Assembly: GCA_025963715.1 (NCBI GenBank)
Contig: JAOQAG010000004.1
Coordinates: forward strand, 1-64,000
Length of the DNA stretch: 64,000 nt
DNA from: Bacteroidota bacterium
Lineage (GTDB): Bacteria > Bacteroidota > Bacteroidia > 2-12-FULL-35-15
Reading direction: 5' to 3'
Shown: piece after piece, positions 34,083 to 43,502 of the stretch
Numbering within the stretch: position 1 is the first letter of the stretch
Layout: every line of letters starts with the position of its first letter
Program-made: the position numbers and the translations under genes
Notes under the pieces: model-generated
What the model saw: only the letters and a program-made list of their open reading frames with translations
What the model was told of the DNA's origin: nothing
The model's database searches: none

Positions 34083-34601
34083 ATGAAATCAAAACTATCC
34101 AATCACTTCCTGTTATTTTTTGCATTGTTTTGCATTTCATTGTACTTGTGCAGCTGCGCTCATTCCGCCCCGGCAAGCGCAGCAACACACTCAACGGATA
34201 CAGCTGCAAAAGCACCCGCCGTGCAAAATAGCATCCAAACAGTAAAAGACAGTATAAAAAAACCTGCTACCGCTATCCGGAAATTCACACAGGTGGATGC
34301 ACGTACGTATACCGTGGAAGTGATCATCCGCGATGTAACCGAACCGAAATCGTTTAAAAAGCTGCTGGAAAAACTCCCGGACGGATATACCGTCAGCAGC
34401 GAATCGCTGAATGATCCTGCGGCACGCTTCAAACCGGGAGAATTAAAATATGTATGGGTTGCTAATTACGAACGTGATTTTTCCGTTACTTATACGCTAA
34501 AAATTCCAAAGCATAAAAAGCTGATCCGCGACTATGAAGGTTACTTTGCTTACATTGATAACAATGCAAAAGTGAGCGTTAATGTGCAAAGCAGCGAATA
34601 G
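34083..34601 (+). CDS. Hypothetical lipoprotein
   Basis: The 172-residue protein has a lipoprotein-like signal (MKSKLSNHFLLFFALFCISL, then YLCSC with Cys 25 as the likely acylation site; the Cys at position -2 is atypical). A low-complexity Ala/Thr/Ser linker (26-60) follows, then a compact domain (about 65-170: YTVEVIIRDVTEPKSFKKLL, GELKYVWVANYERDFSVTYT) that I do not recognise. It is flanked by palindromic repeats and has no operon partner. Confidence 0.7.
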   Translation: MKSKLSNHFLLFFALFCISLYLCSCAHSAPASAATHSTDTAAKAPAVQNSIQTVKDSIKKPATAIRKFTQVDARTYTVEVIIRDVTEPKSFKKLLEKLPDGYTVSSESLNDPAARFKPGELKYVWVANYERDFSVTYTLKIPKHKKLIRDYEGYFAYIDNNAKVSVNVQSSE

Positions 34602-34651
34602 TACTTGTTAATTTCAAATTAAACATTCGAAGTAGTGTTCTTCTTTTAAGA

Positions 34652-34680
34652 CTGTCATCCCGGGCCTGACCCGGGATCTG
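34652..34680. repeat. Half of the GTCATCCCG palindromic element
   Basis: CTGTCATCCCGGGCCTGACC followed by CGGGATCTG: left half only, between the lipoprotein gene and the small membrane protein gene. Confidence 0.8.
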
Positions 34681-34730
34681 CCTATAAAAAAAACGGATTC
34701 AATTTAAAATAAAAAATTAAACAACCACAC

Positions 34731-34970
34731 ATGAACATCAGCGACTGGATTGGATTTATCGGCGTTACCATTTTATTGTTCGCATTTTTATTAAACCTGA
34801 CCGGGAAAATTTCACAGTCGGATCTTTCCTATATTGTTATGAATATTATTGGAGCCGGGCTCGCCGGACTGGCCTCGTTTCTGATTCACTACGTTCCCTT
34901 TATTATTTTGGAAAGCACCTGGACGCTGGTATCCATCGGCGGATTGATCAATTATTTCAGAAAAAAATAA
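34731..34970 (+). CDS. CBU_0592-type small membrane protein
   Basis: Seventy-nine residues with three hydrophobic helices (about 6-24, 33-51, 54-73) and the pattern WIGFIGVTILLFAFLLNLTG, LESTWTLVSIGGLINYFRK that recalls the CBU_0592 family. Function unknown. It stands alone between two repeat copies. Confidence 0.78.
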   Translation: MNISDWIGFIGVTILLFAFLLNLTGKISQSDLSYIVMNIIGAGLAGLASFLIHYVPFIILESTWTLVSIGGLINYFRKK

Positions 34971-34989
34971 GGCACCACCCAATATCTTA

Positions 34990-35212
34990 AAAAATCTTAT
35001 TTACACACAGCTATCCTTTTGATCTTAAAAACCATAATGATCTGCGTTCCTGTTGCATCTGCAAAAAATCAACAGATCCCGGGTCAGGCCCGGGATGACA
35101 GTAAGAGAGGGAGATTGGTTTCCAAATTATACATCACGCAGCATTCACACAGATTGGTATATTCGTATGCATTCGTAATTTGTAACCACACAGCAGAACT
35201 TTAAACGTTGAA
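34990..35212. repeat. Repeat cluster between convergent genes
   Basis: It contains a right half of the GTCATCCCG element (35074-35101), an ACAGATTGGTATATTCG / GTAATTTGTAA module (about 35147-35185) in minus orientation, and a GAACTTTAAACGTTGAAC module that touches the stop codon of the minus-strand gene at 35213. ORF 35019-35204 is not credible. Confidence 0.7.
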
Positions 35213-38200
35213 CTAGTTTTTTGTAATCGTGATCGTTTTTGTATCCTTCCCTAATGTATTTGTAACTTCGATCACCACCACGTTTGCACCCGCATTTAAT
35301 GTAACCGGAATTGTGAGCGCGCCCATCCTCGAATTAAATAAAAATCCGGTAAACGCTGTTCCGTTTATTTTTACAGTAATACCGCCCGATGCCACATTTG
35401 TGGTTGTTGCCGTGATCGTATATGTAGCATCCGTAGTACTCACGCTGGCCGGTGTTTCCAGCGCAATTGCTGGCATTGCTCCCGTTGTGCCTTTTCCTTC
35501 CGCTGCTTTTATTTCTGTACTGCGGCCCGGATGTGTTACCGTTCCGGGTGTTACAAGCGGCGTTGTAGTTGGCGCTGTTACATGTGTTGGCGCTGCCGCC
35601 GTTGTGCGCGTTACCGAAAGTATTTTAAAGCTGTTACCTGTGGTATTGGATGCTGTGATCCGCAGGGAATTGCTGCCCGCTGTCAGGTTCAGGTTTACTT
35701 TTAATTCGTGCGTAGCACTGTTGTAATTGATATCGCCTGCAGGCAACGCCGCTCCGTTAACCATTACGGTAATGTTTGATGCATCGGCAATTTCTGTAAC
35801 AGTAGCTTGCAACAGCAGCGTAGCCAACGACGTTGTGAACGGATTGGAAACAGGATTCACCATCGTAATGATCGGCCTGGAAACCATTACCGGTGCTGTA
35901 TAATCGATCGTTTGCATTTTTGATGCAGAACCGGATGTATTTGCCGCTACAATTTTTACAGCGTTGGAACCCGAAATTAAATTCACATTGAACGTCAATT
36001 CATTCGTGGAAAGGTTGTAATTCCAGTCGCTTGCCGGGATCGTATTTCCATTTAAGAAAACCGTAATGCCGGATGCTGCCGTTACATTTATCACCGATGC
36101 GCTGATCGCAATAGCGCCCGAACCGCTTGTATACGGATTCGTTGGCGGATTGATCATCGTGATCAGGGGTCTGGACATCAGCACCGGAAGCGAATAAATG
36201 ATCGTTTCGGATTTTGAATCGGAGTCCATTGTATTTGTAGCTTTTACCACAATGGTATTGGCGCCGTTCACCAGCGTTACATTAAAAGATACAGCATGAC
36301 CGGCTGCATTAAAATTAAGTGCCGTTGCCGGAATAGCGGTACCGTTTTGCGTTACCGCGATTTGCGATACCGACGTAATGTTCAGTACCGATGCATCCAT
36401 AGTTGTTACAGCAGTTGTAAGGTAAGCCGGATTCGCATTCGGATTGATGATCGTTACCACCGGTTTTGCAAGGCCGCCTGGTTTTGAATAAACGATCGTT
36501 TGTGTTTGCGAATCGCTACCGCTTGCATTGGTAGCGCTGATCGCGATGCTATTTGCACCTGCAATCAAATTTGCATGCACTGTTAACTGGTGCGAAGTGG
36601 TGTTATAACTCACCGCTCCCATTGGCGCCATTGTTCCGTTGATGGTGGCGCTGATCTGCGAACCCGATGTTACATTCAGCACGGTTGCATTCACCGTTTC
36701 GGAATTGGAAATGGTGGTGTATGGATTTGCAGTTGGGTTGGTAATTGTGATCACCGGTTTGGGCGCTGCTTCCGGAACCGAATAAATAACAGTTTCTGTT
36801 TTCGAATCAATGCCGCTTGCATTGCTTGCTTTGATCGTGATCATGTTAGCACCCACGATCAGATTCACATTAAACGTAAGCTTGTGCAATGCTGCATTAA
36901 AACTCAGCGCATGCACCGGCAGTGTTGCGCCATTCAGCGTTACCGCGATGTCCGTTACCGCCGTTACATTCAATACCGTTGCCGCAATTGCCTGAGCATT
37001 TGTACTTGTCGTATATGGATCGCCTGCAGGATTAGTTATAGTAATTTGTGGTTTCGGCTCCACAACCACCGGCGTGTAAATAATGGTTTCCGTTTTCGAA
37101 TCAGTTCCCGCTTCATTCACCGCCTGGATCTGGATCGTGTTAGCGCCATTGACAAGGTTCATCGCAAAGTTTAAATTACCATTGCTCAAATCGTACGTAA
37201 ATCCTGAATTAGGGTAACCATTTACGATCAGCGTAATGGCATTGCGCGATTCCACATTGTGCACTGTTGCCAGTACATTTACCGCATTCATATTGGTGTT
37301 ATAAGGATTTGCTGCCGGATACACCATGCGGACTTCCGGTTTTGGCGCATTGTAAATGCCTGCGCTTTGTTGAAAAATCACCGTTGTTGCTTTGGTATCA
37401 TCTCCAACATTGTTGGTTGCCGTGATCACAAAAGTGTTGGCGCCCGGCATCAATCCCGAATTAATTACAAAAGAATGCGTTGGTGCATTGTAGCTCAATC
37501 CGGGTACCGGCTCACCGTTTACGGTTGCATGGATCTGGCTTTTATTTAAAATATGCTCGATGGTACCGCGAATGGCAACACCGCCTTCAGCCGTCACATA
37601 AGGATTTTGCGCAGGCTCTGCAATGATCACAACCGGAAGCGGTGGCTGATTGGCAGGAACCGGCACCAGGATCACCGGTTGTTCAAAGATCACAGTAGTG
37701 CTTGCATTCACTGTTCCGGAAGGATTGGATGCCGATACCACAAATGTATTTCCGCCATTTTGAAGCGGCGCAATGAAGCTGAATACCTTCGTTTCGGAAT
37801 TGTATGTAAATCCGGGAACGGCATACCCGTTAGCAGTAATGCTCATTTCGTTACCGGATGCAATGTTGATGATCGTACCAGTTACAGCAATGGTGGGCTG
37901 ATTAGTTACGGCATTCGGCACATCCGGGTTGGTAAACATAATAACCGGAAGCGGCAATGGCGCCGGGATGTAGGTTATTACAGGCGTTGTGTTGTGCAGG
38001 CTGGTATTTTTTGCAGCGCGGCCAAAACCAAATTTCAACCATACGGATGTGTAATGATACATATCATTATTACCGGTGGGTGTATTGGTGGCCGACCAGC
38101 GTTGCCCGTCCAGCACATCATTCAGGCCCCAGGTCATTTTGTGTTCAATGCCAATGGAAACTCCTTTTACAATTTCGAAACCCAAACCAATTCCCAGTGA

Positions 38201-38842
38201 TGGCATAAATTTCCAGCGTGGATTTTGGTTTCCGTCGGCCAGCGTTTCATACGAGCCATCCGACATGTTGTTCAACCGCGTTCTGATCTCTGATTTGCTT
38301 GCTGTACCTGTGGAATCTATCGCAGCATAATTGTAACGCTGGTTTTTATCATTCAACTGATCGGTTTTTGCAACTGCTTTTGTTAAACCCAAGCCGCCAA
38401 AAATATAGGGATAAAAGCCGGTGCGCTCGCGCAGCTTGTTGGCGCCGATCAATAATTCCAGTGATAATTCATCCAAATGTGTTTTGTAATTCTGGTAAAC
38501 AAAACCATTGGTATGTGCATAATCCAGCGCGGGATCCGTTTCGCCGTTCAGCGCTGTATTATTTTTTAAACCGTAGGCAGGTTTGTAATCCTGCCCGTAC
38601 GTATTTGCATACAGGTAACGGAAGCGCCATCCCCAAAGCAAAGGACTGGTTGCATTCATACAATAAGTTTGTCCGAATGTAAATCCGAAACCGGCGCCTA
38701 ATTTTTTCATTTTCACATCGCTTTTCAGCCAGGAAACACCGCCATTGAAGCCAAGTTCAAACGGGTGCGGGCTTTGCGCAGAAAGCGAAGAAGAGAAAAA
38801 GAAAAGAAGTGTGAAACTGAAGAGTGTAATTATTTTTTTCAT
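35213..38842 (-). CDS. Outer-membrane beta-barrel protein with nine Ig-like/beta-sandwich repeats
   Basis: After a signal peptide (to SLSAQ), residues about 25-290 look like an eight-stranded-type outer-membrane barrel (FELGFNGGVSWLKSDVKMKK, LELLIGANKLRERTGFYPYI, VSIGIEHKMTWGLNDVLDGQ). Then come nine repeats of about 90-100 residues with the scheme PxITITNPxxNPYTT - ATVLNVT - VTLNGxxLP - LTFNVNLxxGANxIxIKAxN. The last is preceded by a Thr/Pro-rich linker. This may be a barrel anchoring a long filament, but sidedness of the repeats is unknown. There is no T9SS sorting domain. The ATG at 38842 is preferred over the TTG 15 bases earlier. A terminator upstream separates it from the OmpA-type gene. 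Confidence 0.8.
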   Translation of the reverse strand: MKKIITLFSFTLLFFFSSSLSAQSPHPFELGFNGGVSWLKSDVKMKKLGAGFGFTFGQTYCMNATSPLLWGWRFRYLYANTYGQDYKPAYGLKNNTALNGETDPALDYAHTNGFVYQNYKTHLDELSLELLIGANKLRERTGFYPYIFGGLGLTKAVAKTDQLNDKNQRYNYAAIDSTGTASKSEIRTRLNNMSDGSYETLADGNQNPRWKFMPSLGIGLGFEIVKGVSIGIEHKMTWGLNDVLDGQRWSATNTPTGNNDMYHYTSVWLKFGFGRAAKNTSLHNTTPVITYIPAPLPLPVIMFTNPDVPNAVTNQPTIAVTGTIINIASGNEMSITANGYAVPGFTYNSETKVFSFIAPLQNGGNTFVVSASNPSGTVNASTTVIFEQPVILVPVPANQPPLPVVIIAEPAQNPYVTAEGGVAIRGTIEHILNKSQIHATVNGEPVPGLSYNAPTHSFVINSGLMPGANTFVITATNNVGDDTKATTVIFQQSAGIYNAPKPEVRMVYPAANPYNTNMNAVNVLATVHNVESRNAITLIVNGYPNSGFTYDLSNGNLNFAMNLVNGANTIQIQAVNEAGTDSKTETIIYTPVVVEPKPQITITNPAGDPYTTSTNAQAIAATVLNVTAVTDIAVTLNGATLPVHALSFNAALHKLTFNVNLIVGANMITIKASNASGIDSKTETVIYSVPEAAPKPVITITNPTANPYTTISNSETVNATVLNVTSGSQISATINGTMAPMGAVSYNTTSHQLTVHANLIAGANSIAISATNASGSDSQTQTIVYSKPGGLAKPVVTIINPNANPAYLTTAVTTMDASVLNITSVSQIAVTQNGTAIPATALNFNAAGHAVSFNVTLVNGANTIVVKATNTMDSDSKSETIIYSLPVLMSRPLITMINPPTNPYTSGSGAIAISASVINVTAASGITVFLNGNTIPASDWNYNLSTNELTFNVNLISGSNAVKIVAANTSGSASKMQTIDYTAPVMVSRPIITMVNPVSNPFTTSLATLLLQATVTEIADASNITVMVNGAALPAGDINYNSATHELKVNLNLTAGSNSLRITASNTTGNSFKILSVTRTTAAAPTHVTAPTTTPLVTPGTVTHPGRSTEIKAAEGKGTTGAMPAIALETPASVSTTDATYTITATTTNVASGGITVKINGTAFTGFLFNSRMGALTIPVTLNAGANVVVIEVTNTLGKDTKTITITKN

Positions 38843-38903
38843 ATACAGGTTTTTCAATTTAAAAAGCGGCTATGCATTTTTTATGCCGAATTAAGTATTA
38901 ATA

Positions 38904-38930
38904 AAAAAGCCGAACAAAATCCGGCTTTTT
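38904..38930 (-). terminator. Terminator after the OmpA-type gene
   Basis: AAAAAGCCG / CGGCTTTTT with a 9-base loop, followed on the minus strand by a T run. It lies 20 bases beyond the stop codon of the OmpA-type gene and ends the 47.7-39 kb block. Confidence 0.88.
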
Positions 38931-38949
38931 AGAGGTTCTATGCAATTTT

Positions 38950-41631
38950 TTATTTCTGTTTTCGTGAGATCTTAAATTCTGTACGGCGGTTTTTTGCATG
39001 CTCTTCTTCCGTACATTCTACTCCATCCGCACATTTATTGATCAGCCTGCTTTCGCCATAACCTTTTCCGGAGATCCGCTCTTTGGAAACACCTTTTGAG
39101 ATCATGTAATCCACGGCTGCTTTGGCGCGCTGCTGCGACAATTTCATGTTGTATTCCGATGAGGAACGCGAATCGGTATGCGATGAAAGCTCGATCATCA
39201 GCTGCGGATCATTCTTCATGATGTTGATCACTTTATCCAGTGTTTTTTCGGCTTCCGGTAAAATTTTATATTCGCCGTAATTGTAATAAATATTTTCTAC
39301 GATCGTCAGGCTGTCTTTTTTTACTTCATTTTTCAGCTGCAATACTTTCAGCCATGGATCGTCCACATACACCACGCCCAGCTTGTTTTGATCGGTTGGC
39401 AAAACACTGAATTTAAATTTGCCGTTCACACGTATAAATTCTTTGATGATGTTTCCTTTTGCATCCGTTAAATATAACTTGTTAAAGGCTTTTAGCTTTG
39501 TATCTGTTTCATCAATGGAAAATAAAATGCTGTTCTCGGCAGGTAAATTGGTAAACTGAAAAGCTCCGTTTGCATCCGTTTTAGCACTTTGCAGCACTTC
39601 TCCTTTTTCGTTCACAATGTTTACAACGGAGTTGGCCATTGGTGCTTTATTTTCAGCAATCAATTTTCCATTCAGGTCGAAACGCAGCTCACGATCTTCC
39701 ACGCTCATTTGTTTCAGCGTATTTTTATCGCTCGACAGGAATGAAAATTTAAAGCCATTTGCACCGGAAGTGGTGGTTTGCATTTCTTTCCCGCTTTTGT
39801 TGGTGATGATCACTTTTGTATTCGGTGCCAGCTTCGTATCTGTTTCATCCACCTTCACCAAAAAATTCTGATCGTTCGGCAGGTTTGTAAATACAAAAGC
39901 ACCAAAGGCATTAGTATTCACCGTTTGCACGATCTCGCCTTTATCGTTTACCAGATTTACTTTTGTATTTGCCAGCGGCATCGATGGATTTTCGCCGTAT
40001 AATAAATTCCCGGCGATCGTCAGATCATCGTCGCCTTCCATTTGTGGCAAAGCATTCGGATCGGCAGGTAAATTCTGGAACACAAATTTTCCGCCTTTCT
40101 CATTCAGTACCGTTACACGGATGATCTTGTCTTTTTCGTCCGTTAAATAATATTTCTTTTTGTTGGCAAGCTGCGGATCTGTTTCATCCAGCTTCACCAT
40201 GTATTTTCCATCCGGATCCAGCTTATCGAATTTAAAAAATCCGCTATTATCGGTATTTTTCACTTCCAGAATTTTTCCATTTTCATCCAGCAACATCACG
40301 CTTGCATTTTTTATAGGATCGTTCAGATCTTTGCTCAGCAATACTTTTCCGGCAACAGTTGTAAATTTATTAAGCGCTGTAAAGCTGTAAATATCATCCT
40401 TTCCAACGCCGCCATCTCTATTGGAGGAAAAATAACCTTTGTTGATGTCGTCCGAAAATACAATTCCGAAATCATCCGTAAAGGAATTTAACGGTGTGCC
40501 TAAATTTTTTACATCACCATATTGTTTTTCATTTTTTGTTGCCGAAAAAATATCAAGGCCGCCAAATCCGCCGTGTCCCTCGGAAGCAAAATAAAGTGTG
40601 CCGTCCTTACGGATACAAGGGAACACTTCATCGGCAGCTGTATTCACTTCCGGCCCCAGGTTTTGCGGCGCGCCCCACTCTTCGCCGTTTTTTTTGCAAA
40701 CATAAATGTCCATTCCGCCCATTCCGCCCGGCATATCCGATGTAAAAAACAGCCATTCGCCATCTTCCGAAAGGCTTGGATGCGCTACCGAATACGCGGC
40801 ATTGTTGTACTGAAATGCTTTGGGTTTGTTCCAGCCTTTTCCTTTTGCCGTAGCAATGTAAATTCCCGGGCGGTTCACAAAACCAGGCGCTTTGTTTACC
40901 ACGTAATTAACACGCGTGAGGTACATTGTGGTTTGTTCCTTGTTAAAACAAACCGGGCCATCGTGGTAATTGGTATTGATGGGCGAAGAAAAGGATTTTA
41001 CTTTTGACGAATACACCGGCTTGCTATCCGTTCCTTTTTCGCGCTCGCTATAATACACATTCAGGAACGGCTGATCGTTCCACTCATATTTATTATTGTT
41101 TACCATGTCCTTGTTCCGTTCGGACGTGAACACCATGGTATTTTTATAAAATACCGGGCAAAAATCGGAATGCACACTGTTAATGTCCGGCACCAGCGTT
41201 ACCTCAAACTGCTGCGTTTTACTGATCCATACTTTGATCTCGTCGCAGGATTTTACAGAAAGCTCCGCTACTTTATCAGACGGTACTGCATCCACATATA
41301 TTTTAAATTGTTCTTTCGCTGCATCGATCTTGTTGTTGTTTTTCAATACCATTCCATAATAAAAATGATCGATCGGCGCTGCATCCGCTTGTTTTATCAG
41401 GTCAGCATAGATCACCTCCGCCTCTTTGTAATTTTTGGTAAGCCGGTACGAAGTACCCAGTTTTTCGAGCGCTTCGGTAGTCGTGCTTTTTTTGATCACT
41501 TTTTTATACAGCGGGATCGCTTTGGAATATTCATAATCATCGTAATATTTATTCGCCCGCTTTAACTGGGAAAACGCACTATTTACGGCGAGTATAAGGA
41601 ATAATAAAATGAAAAACTTAACCTGTTTCAT
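38950..41631 (-). CDS. OmpA-family protein with TPR, PD40 propeller and carboxypeptidase-regulatory repeats (PorE/SprE-neighbour type)
   Basis: A signal peptide (MKQVKFFILLFLILAVNSAF) is followed by TPR repeats (about 25-110), a WD40/PD40 propeller (about 150-410, AHPSLSEDGEWLFFTSDMPG, GTLYFASEGHGGFGGLDIF), four beta units (about 420-740) and an OmpA C-terminal peptidoglycan-binding domain (about 765-890, IELSSHTDSRSSSEYNMKLS, NRRTEFKI). This matches T9SS-associated OmpA proteins that link an outer-membrane PorP/SprF partner to the wall. The track start (TTG) is rejected in favour of ATG 41631. It follows the PorP-like gene by 35 bases. Confidence 0.9.
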   Translation of the reverse strand: MKQVKFFILLFLILAVNSAFSQLKRANKYYDDYEYSKAIPLYKKVIKKSTTTEALEKLGTSYRLTKNYKEAEVIYADLIKQADAAPIDHFYYGMVLKNNNKIDAAKEQFKIYVDAVPSDKVAELSVKSCDEIKVWISKTQQFEVTLVPDINSVHSDFCPVFYKNTMVFTSERNKDMVNNNKYEWNDQPFLNVYYSEREKGTDSKPVYSSKVKSFSSPINTNYHDGPVCFNKEQTTMYLTRVNYVVNKAPGFVNRPGIYIATAKGKGWNKPKAFQYNNAAYSVAHPSLSEDGEWLFFTSDMPGGMGGMDIYVCKKNGEEWGAPQNLGPEVNTAADEVFPCIRKDGTLYFASEGHGGFGGLDIFSATKNEKQYGDVKNLGTPLNSFTDDFGIVFSDDINKGYFSSNRDGGVGKDDIYSFTALNKFTTVAGKVLLSKDLNDPIKNASVMLLDENGKILEVKNTDNSGFFKFDKLDPDGKYMVKLDETDPQLANKKKYYLTDEKDKIIRVTVLNEKGGKFVFQNLPADPNALPQMEGDDDLTIAGNLLYGENPSMPLANTKVNLVNDKGEIVQTVNTNAFGAFVFTNLPNDQNFLVKVDETDTKLAPNTKVIITNKSGKEMQTTTSGANGFKFSFLSSDKNTLKQMSVEDRELRFDLNGKLIAENKAPMANSVVNIVNEKGEVLQSAKTDANGAFQFTNLPAENSILFSIDETDTKLKAFNKLYLTDAKGNIIKEFIRVNGKFKFSVLPTDQNKLGVVYVDDPWLKVLQLKNEVKKDSLTIVENIYYNYGEYKILPEAEKTLDKVINIMKNDPQLMIELSSHTDSRSSSEYNMKLSQQRAKAAVDYMISKGVSKERISGKGYGESRLINKCADGVECTEEEHAKNRRTEFKISRKQK

Positions 41632-41666
41632 AAAATGCTTTACAACAAAAAAATTCAATCAGCAAA

Positions 41667-42596
41667 CTATAAATAGCGTGGCGACATCATTCTCGATTTA
41701 AAAATATTAAAGTCGTACCCGATCATGATCTCGTGACTTCCTCTTCCTGCTACTCCAATCTTGTTCAGTCCCATATCGTACGAATATCCGAGCTTTAATT
41801 TGTCGGTGATCTGGAATTCAACCAATGCCACCACTCCATAGCCGGTTCTAAAGGATGCGCCCAGCCACAAACGGTCTTTCAGCAAAAAGCAGGCATTGAG
41901 ATCCACCTCCGTGGGTGCGCCTTTTGCAGCTTTTATCAATAGCGAAGGAGCAAAAGTAAGCTTGTCGGAAAGCTGCCAGGATTTTCCCAATGTAAAAAAC
42001 AAGTGCGGCGAGAGTTGTGCATCATCTCCGTTAAGGTTGGAAACACTTGTTAAACGGCCGTTGTACAAATGCGTGGCACTCAGCCCGGCATACAAGGAAT
42101 TGGTATAATAATAAATTCCGGCATCGGCCGTGGGTACTATCCGGGAAGTAATGTTACCGGTATTGTATATGTCGTTCTGGTCTTTGTAAGTAATATCCGA
42201 CCAGTTGTAGGTATAATTATAAATGCCTGCTCTTAATCCAAAAGATAATTTTCCGTTGCCGACAGGAATGCGGTAAGCGTAAGAACCCAATGCACCAATG
42301 CTTTTCACCGGTCCGATCTGGTCGGCGATCACGGTAAAACCCAATCCTACTTTTTTCTTTTTTAATGGTGCATGAATGCTGAATGTTTCTGTTTTTGGTG
42401 CGCCTTCAATCCCTGTCCATTGATTACGCAGCAATACCGTAGTGCTCAATGCTTCCTTGCTTCCGGCATACGCAGGGTTAAGCGCCAGTTGATTAAACAT
42501 GTACTGGCTGTACTGCGGATCCTGTTGTGCCTGTACTTTCGACAGAAAAGCAAGAACAGCGATAAGCACAATTATTATTTTTTTGAATGCTCCCAT
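41667..42596 (-). CDS. PorP/SprF-family outer-membrane protein
   Basis: The signal peptide ends VQAQ and the mature start QDPQYSQYMFNQLALNPAYA is the PorP/SprF hallmark. The remainder alternates beta strands of an outer-membrane barrel (LSFGLRAGIYNYTYNW, LKLGYSYDMGLNKIG). Family members attach or translocate T9SS type B substrates. The gene lies between a CHU_C cargo gene and an OmpA-type gene, the usual arrangement of a dedicated partner set. The collagen-like protein further upstream may use the same machinery. Confidence 0.94.
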   Translation of the reverse strand: MGAFKKIIIVLIAVLAFLSKVQAQQDPQYSQYMFNQLALNPAYAGSKEALSTTVLLRNQWTGIEGAPKTETFSIHAPLKKKKVGLGFTVIADQIGPVKSIGALGSYAYRIPVGNGKLSFGLRAGIYNYTYNWSDITYKDQNDIYNTGNITSRIVPTADAGIYYYTNSLYAGLSATHLYNGRLTSVSNLNGDDAQLSPHLFFTLGKSWQLSDKLTFAPSLLIKAAKGAPTEVDLNACFLLKDRLWLGASFRTGYGVVALVEFQITDKLKLGYSYDMGLNKIGVAGRGSHEIMIGYDFNIFKSRMMSPRYL

Positions 42597-42639
42597 TTTA
42601 AATGGTGTTAATTTTTTATTTCTTTATTTTTTATAACCA

Positions 42640-42734
42640 GCTTTTATACACACAGTCCAATATCCAACATCTATTTTACAGTCCGCTTTTTTTCCACACA
42701 GTCTAATATCCAACATCCAATTTCCAACATCCGG
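42640..42734. repeat. Short repeat run downstream of the CHU_C gene
   Basis: CCACACAGTCTAATATCCAA and close variants occur in tandem (ACACAGTCCAATATCCAACATC at about 42649 and again at about 42697), ending six bases from the stop codon of the upstream minus-strand gene. It is a further simple-repeat family. Confidence 0.55.
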
Positions 42735-43502
42735 TTAATGTGTCACCTCTACCCATCCTTTGTATGTTTTTCCTCCGGCTTCCACGAGGTAAAAATAAGT
42801 GGCATCGGTTAAGTCCTTTCCATTTGTGTTTTTTCCGGCAAATACCACGGTATTGTTATCATAATTCTCGCCTTTCCAAACCTGGTCGCCCCAGCGGTTG
42901 TATATCAATACCCTGCTCGTTTCAAAATTGGTAATCCCGTCGATCACCCATGTATCGTTATGTCCGTCGCCATTAGGCGTTACGCCTTTGTAAAAGATCA
43001 GCTGCTGGCCGCAATCGATCTGATCTTCGCTGATCACAACCGAATCTGTAATGGTAAAATTTCCGTCCGTTACAACGTATGGATATGTTCCCGGCGCCAG
43101 GTTGGTAAACAAGGTGCTGGTTCCAAATCCTTCATTATTAAAATTAATGGTTACCGGGCCGGTGCTGGTAAACGGCTGAAACATAACCGAACCGTTCTTT
43201 GCATCAATACAGGTGGAATTCACGCTGTTCACACTTTCATTCAATGTGCTGTTGGCATCGTTCGGCTGCTGGAAACCCTGCGTTAAAAATTTGGTGTTGA
43301 ACGGCCCTACAGTTGTAACAATGCATTCTCCAACCGTGTAATCAATAGAGATCCCGGAAGGCAATACCTTTGTTCCGCCCGATGTACCAAGTACATTCTG
43401 CATCGGTGGATTGTTCTGCACCTGCGCCTGTACACTCATACCAATAAGTACAAGAAGCAGCAGGAATAGAACGCTGATATTATTGCTTGTCTTATTCATC
43501 AT
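42735..43502 (-). CDS. Small secreted protein with T9SS type B (CHU_C) sorting domain
   Basis: A signal peptide (to SVQAQ) precedes a beta-rich region with a SprB-like repeat (about 90-160, CIDAKNGSVMFQPFTSTGPV, YPYVVTDGNFTITDSVVI) and the CHU_C domain (about 170-255, YKGVTPNGDGHNDTWVIDGI, VLIYNRWGDQVWKGENYDN). The protein is exported by the T9SS. The ATG at 43502 overlaps the stop of the collagen-like gene by one base (TAATG), so the two are translated in sequence, and PorP follows. It may anchor or cap the collagen-like fibre. Confidence 0.88.
   Translation of the reverse strand: MMNKTSNNISVLFLLLLVLIGMSVQAQVQNNPPMQNVLGTSGGTKVLPSGISIDYTVGECIVTTVGPFNTKFLTQGFQQPNDANSTLNESVNSVNSTCIDAKNGSVMFQPFTSTGPVTINFNNEGFGTSTLFTNLAPGTYPYVVTDGNFTITDSVVISEDQIDCGQQLIFYKGVTPNGDGHNDTWVIDGITNFETSRVLIYNRWGDQVWKGENYDNNTVVFAGKNTNGKDLTDATYFYLVEAGGKTYKGWVEVTH

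Noticed and set aside
35229-38330. Plus-strand ORFs opposite the barrel/sandwich gene
   Set aside because: Antisense shadows of repeated beta-sandwich codons; basic or Ala/Val-rich without domains.
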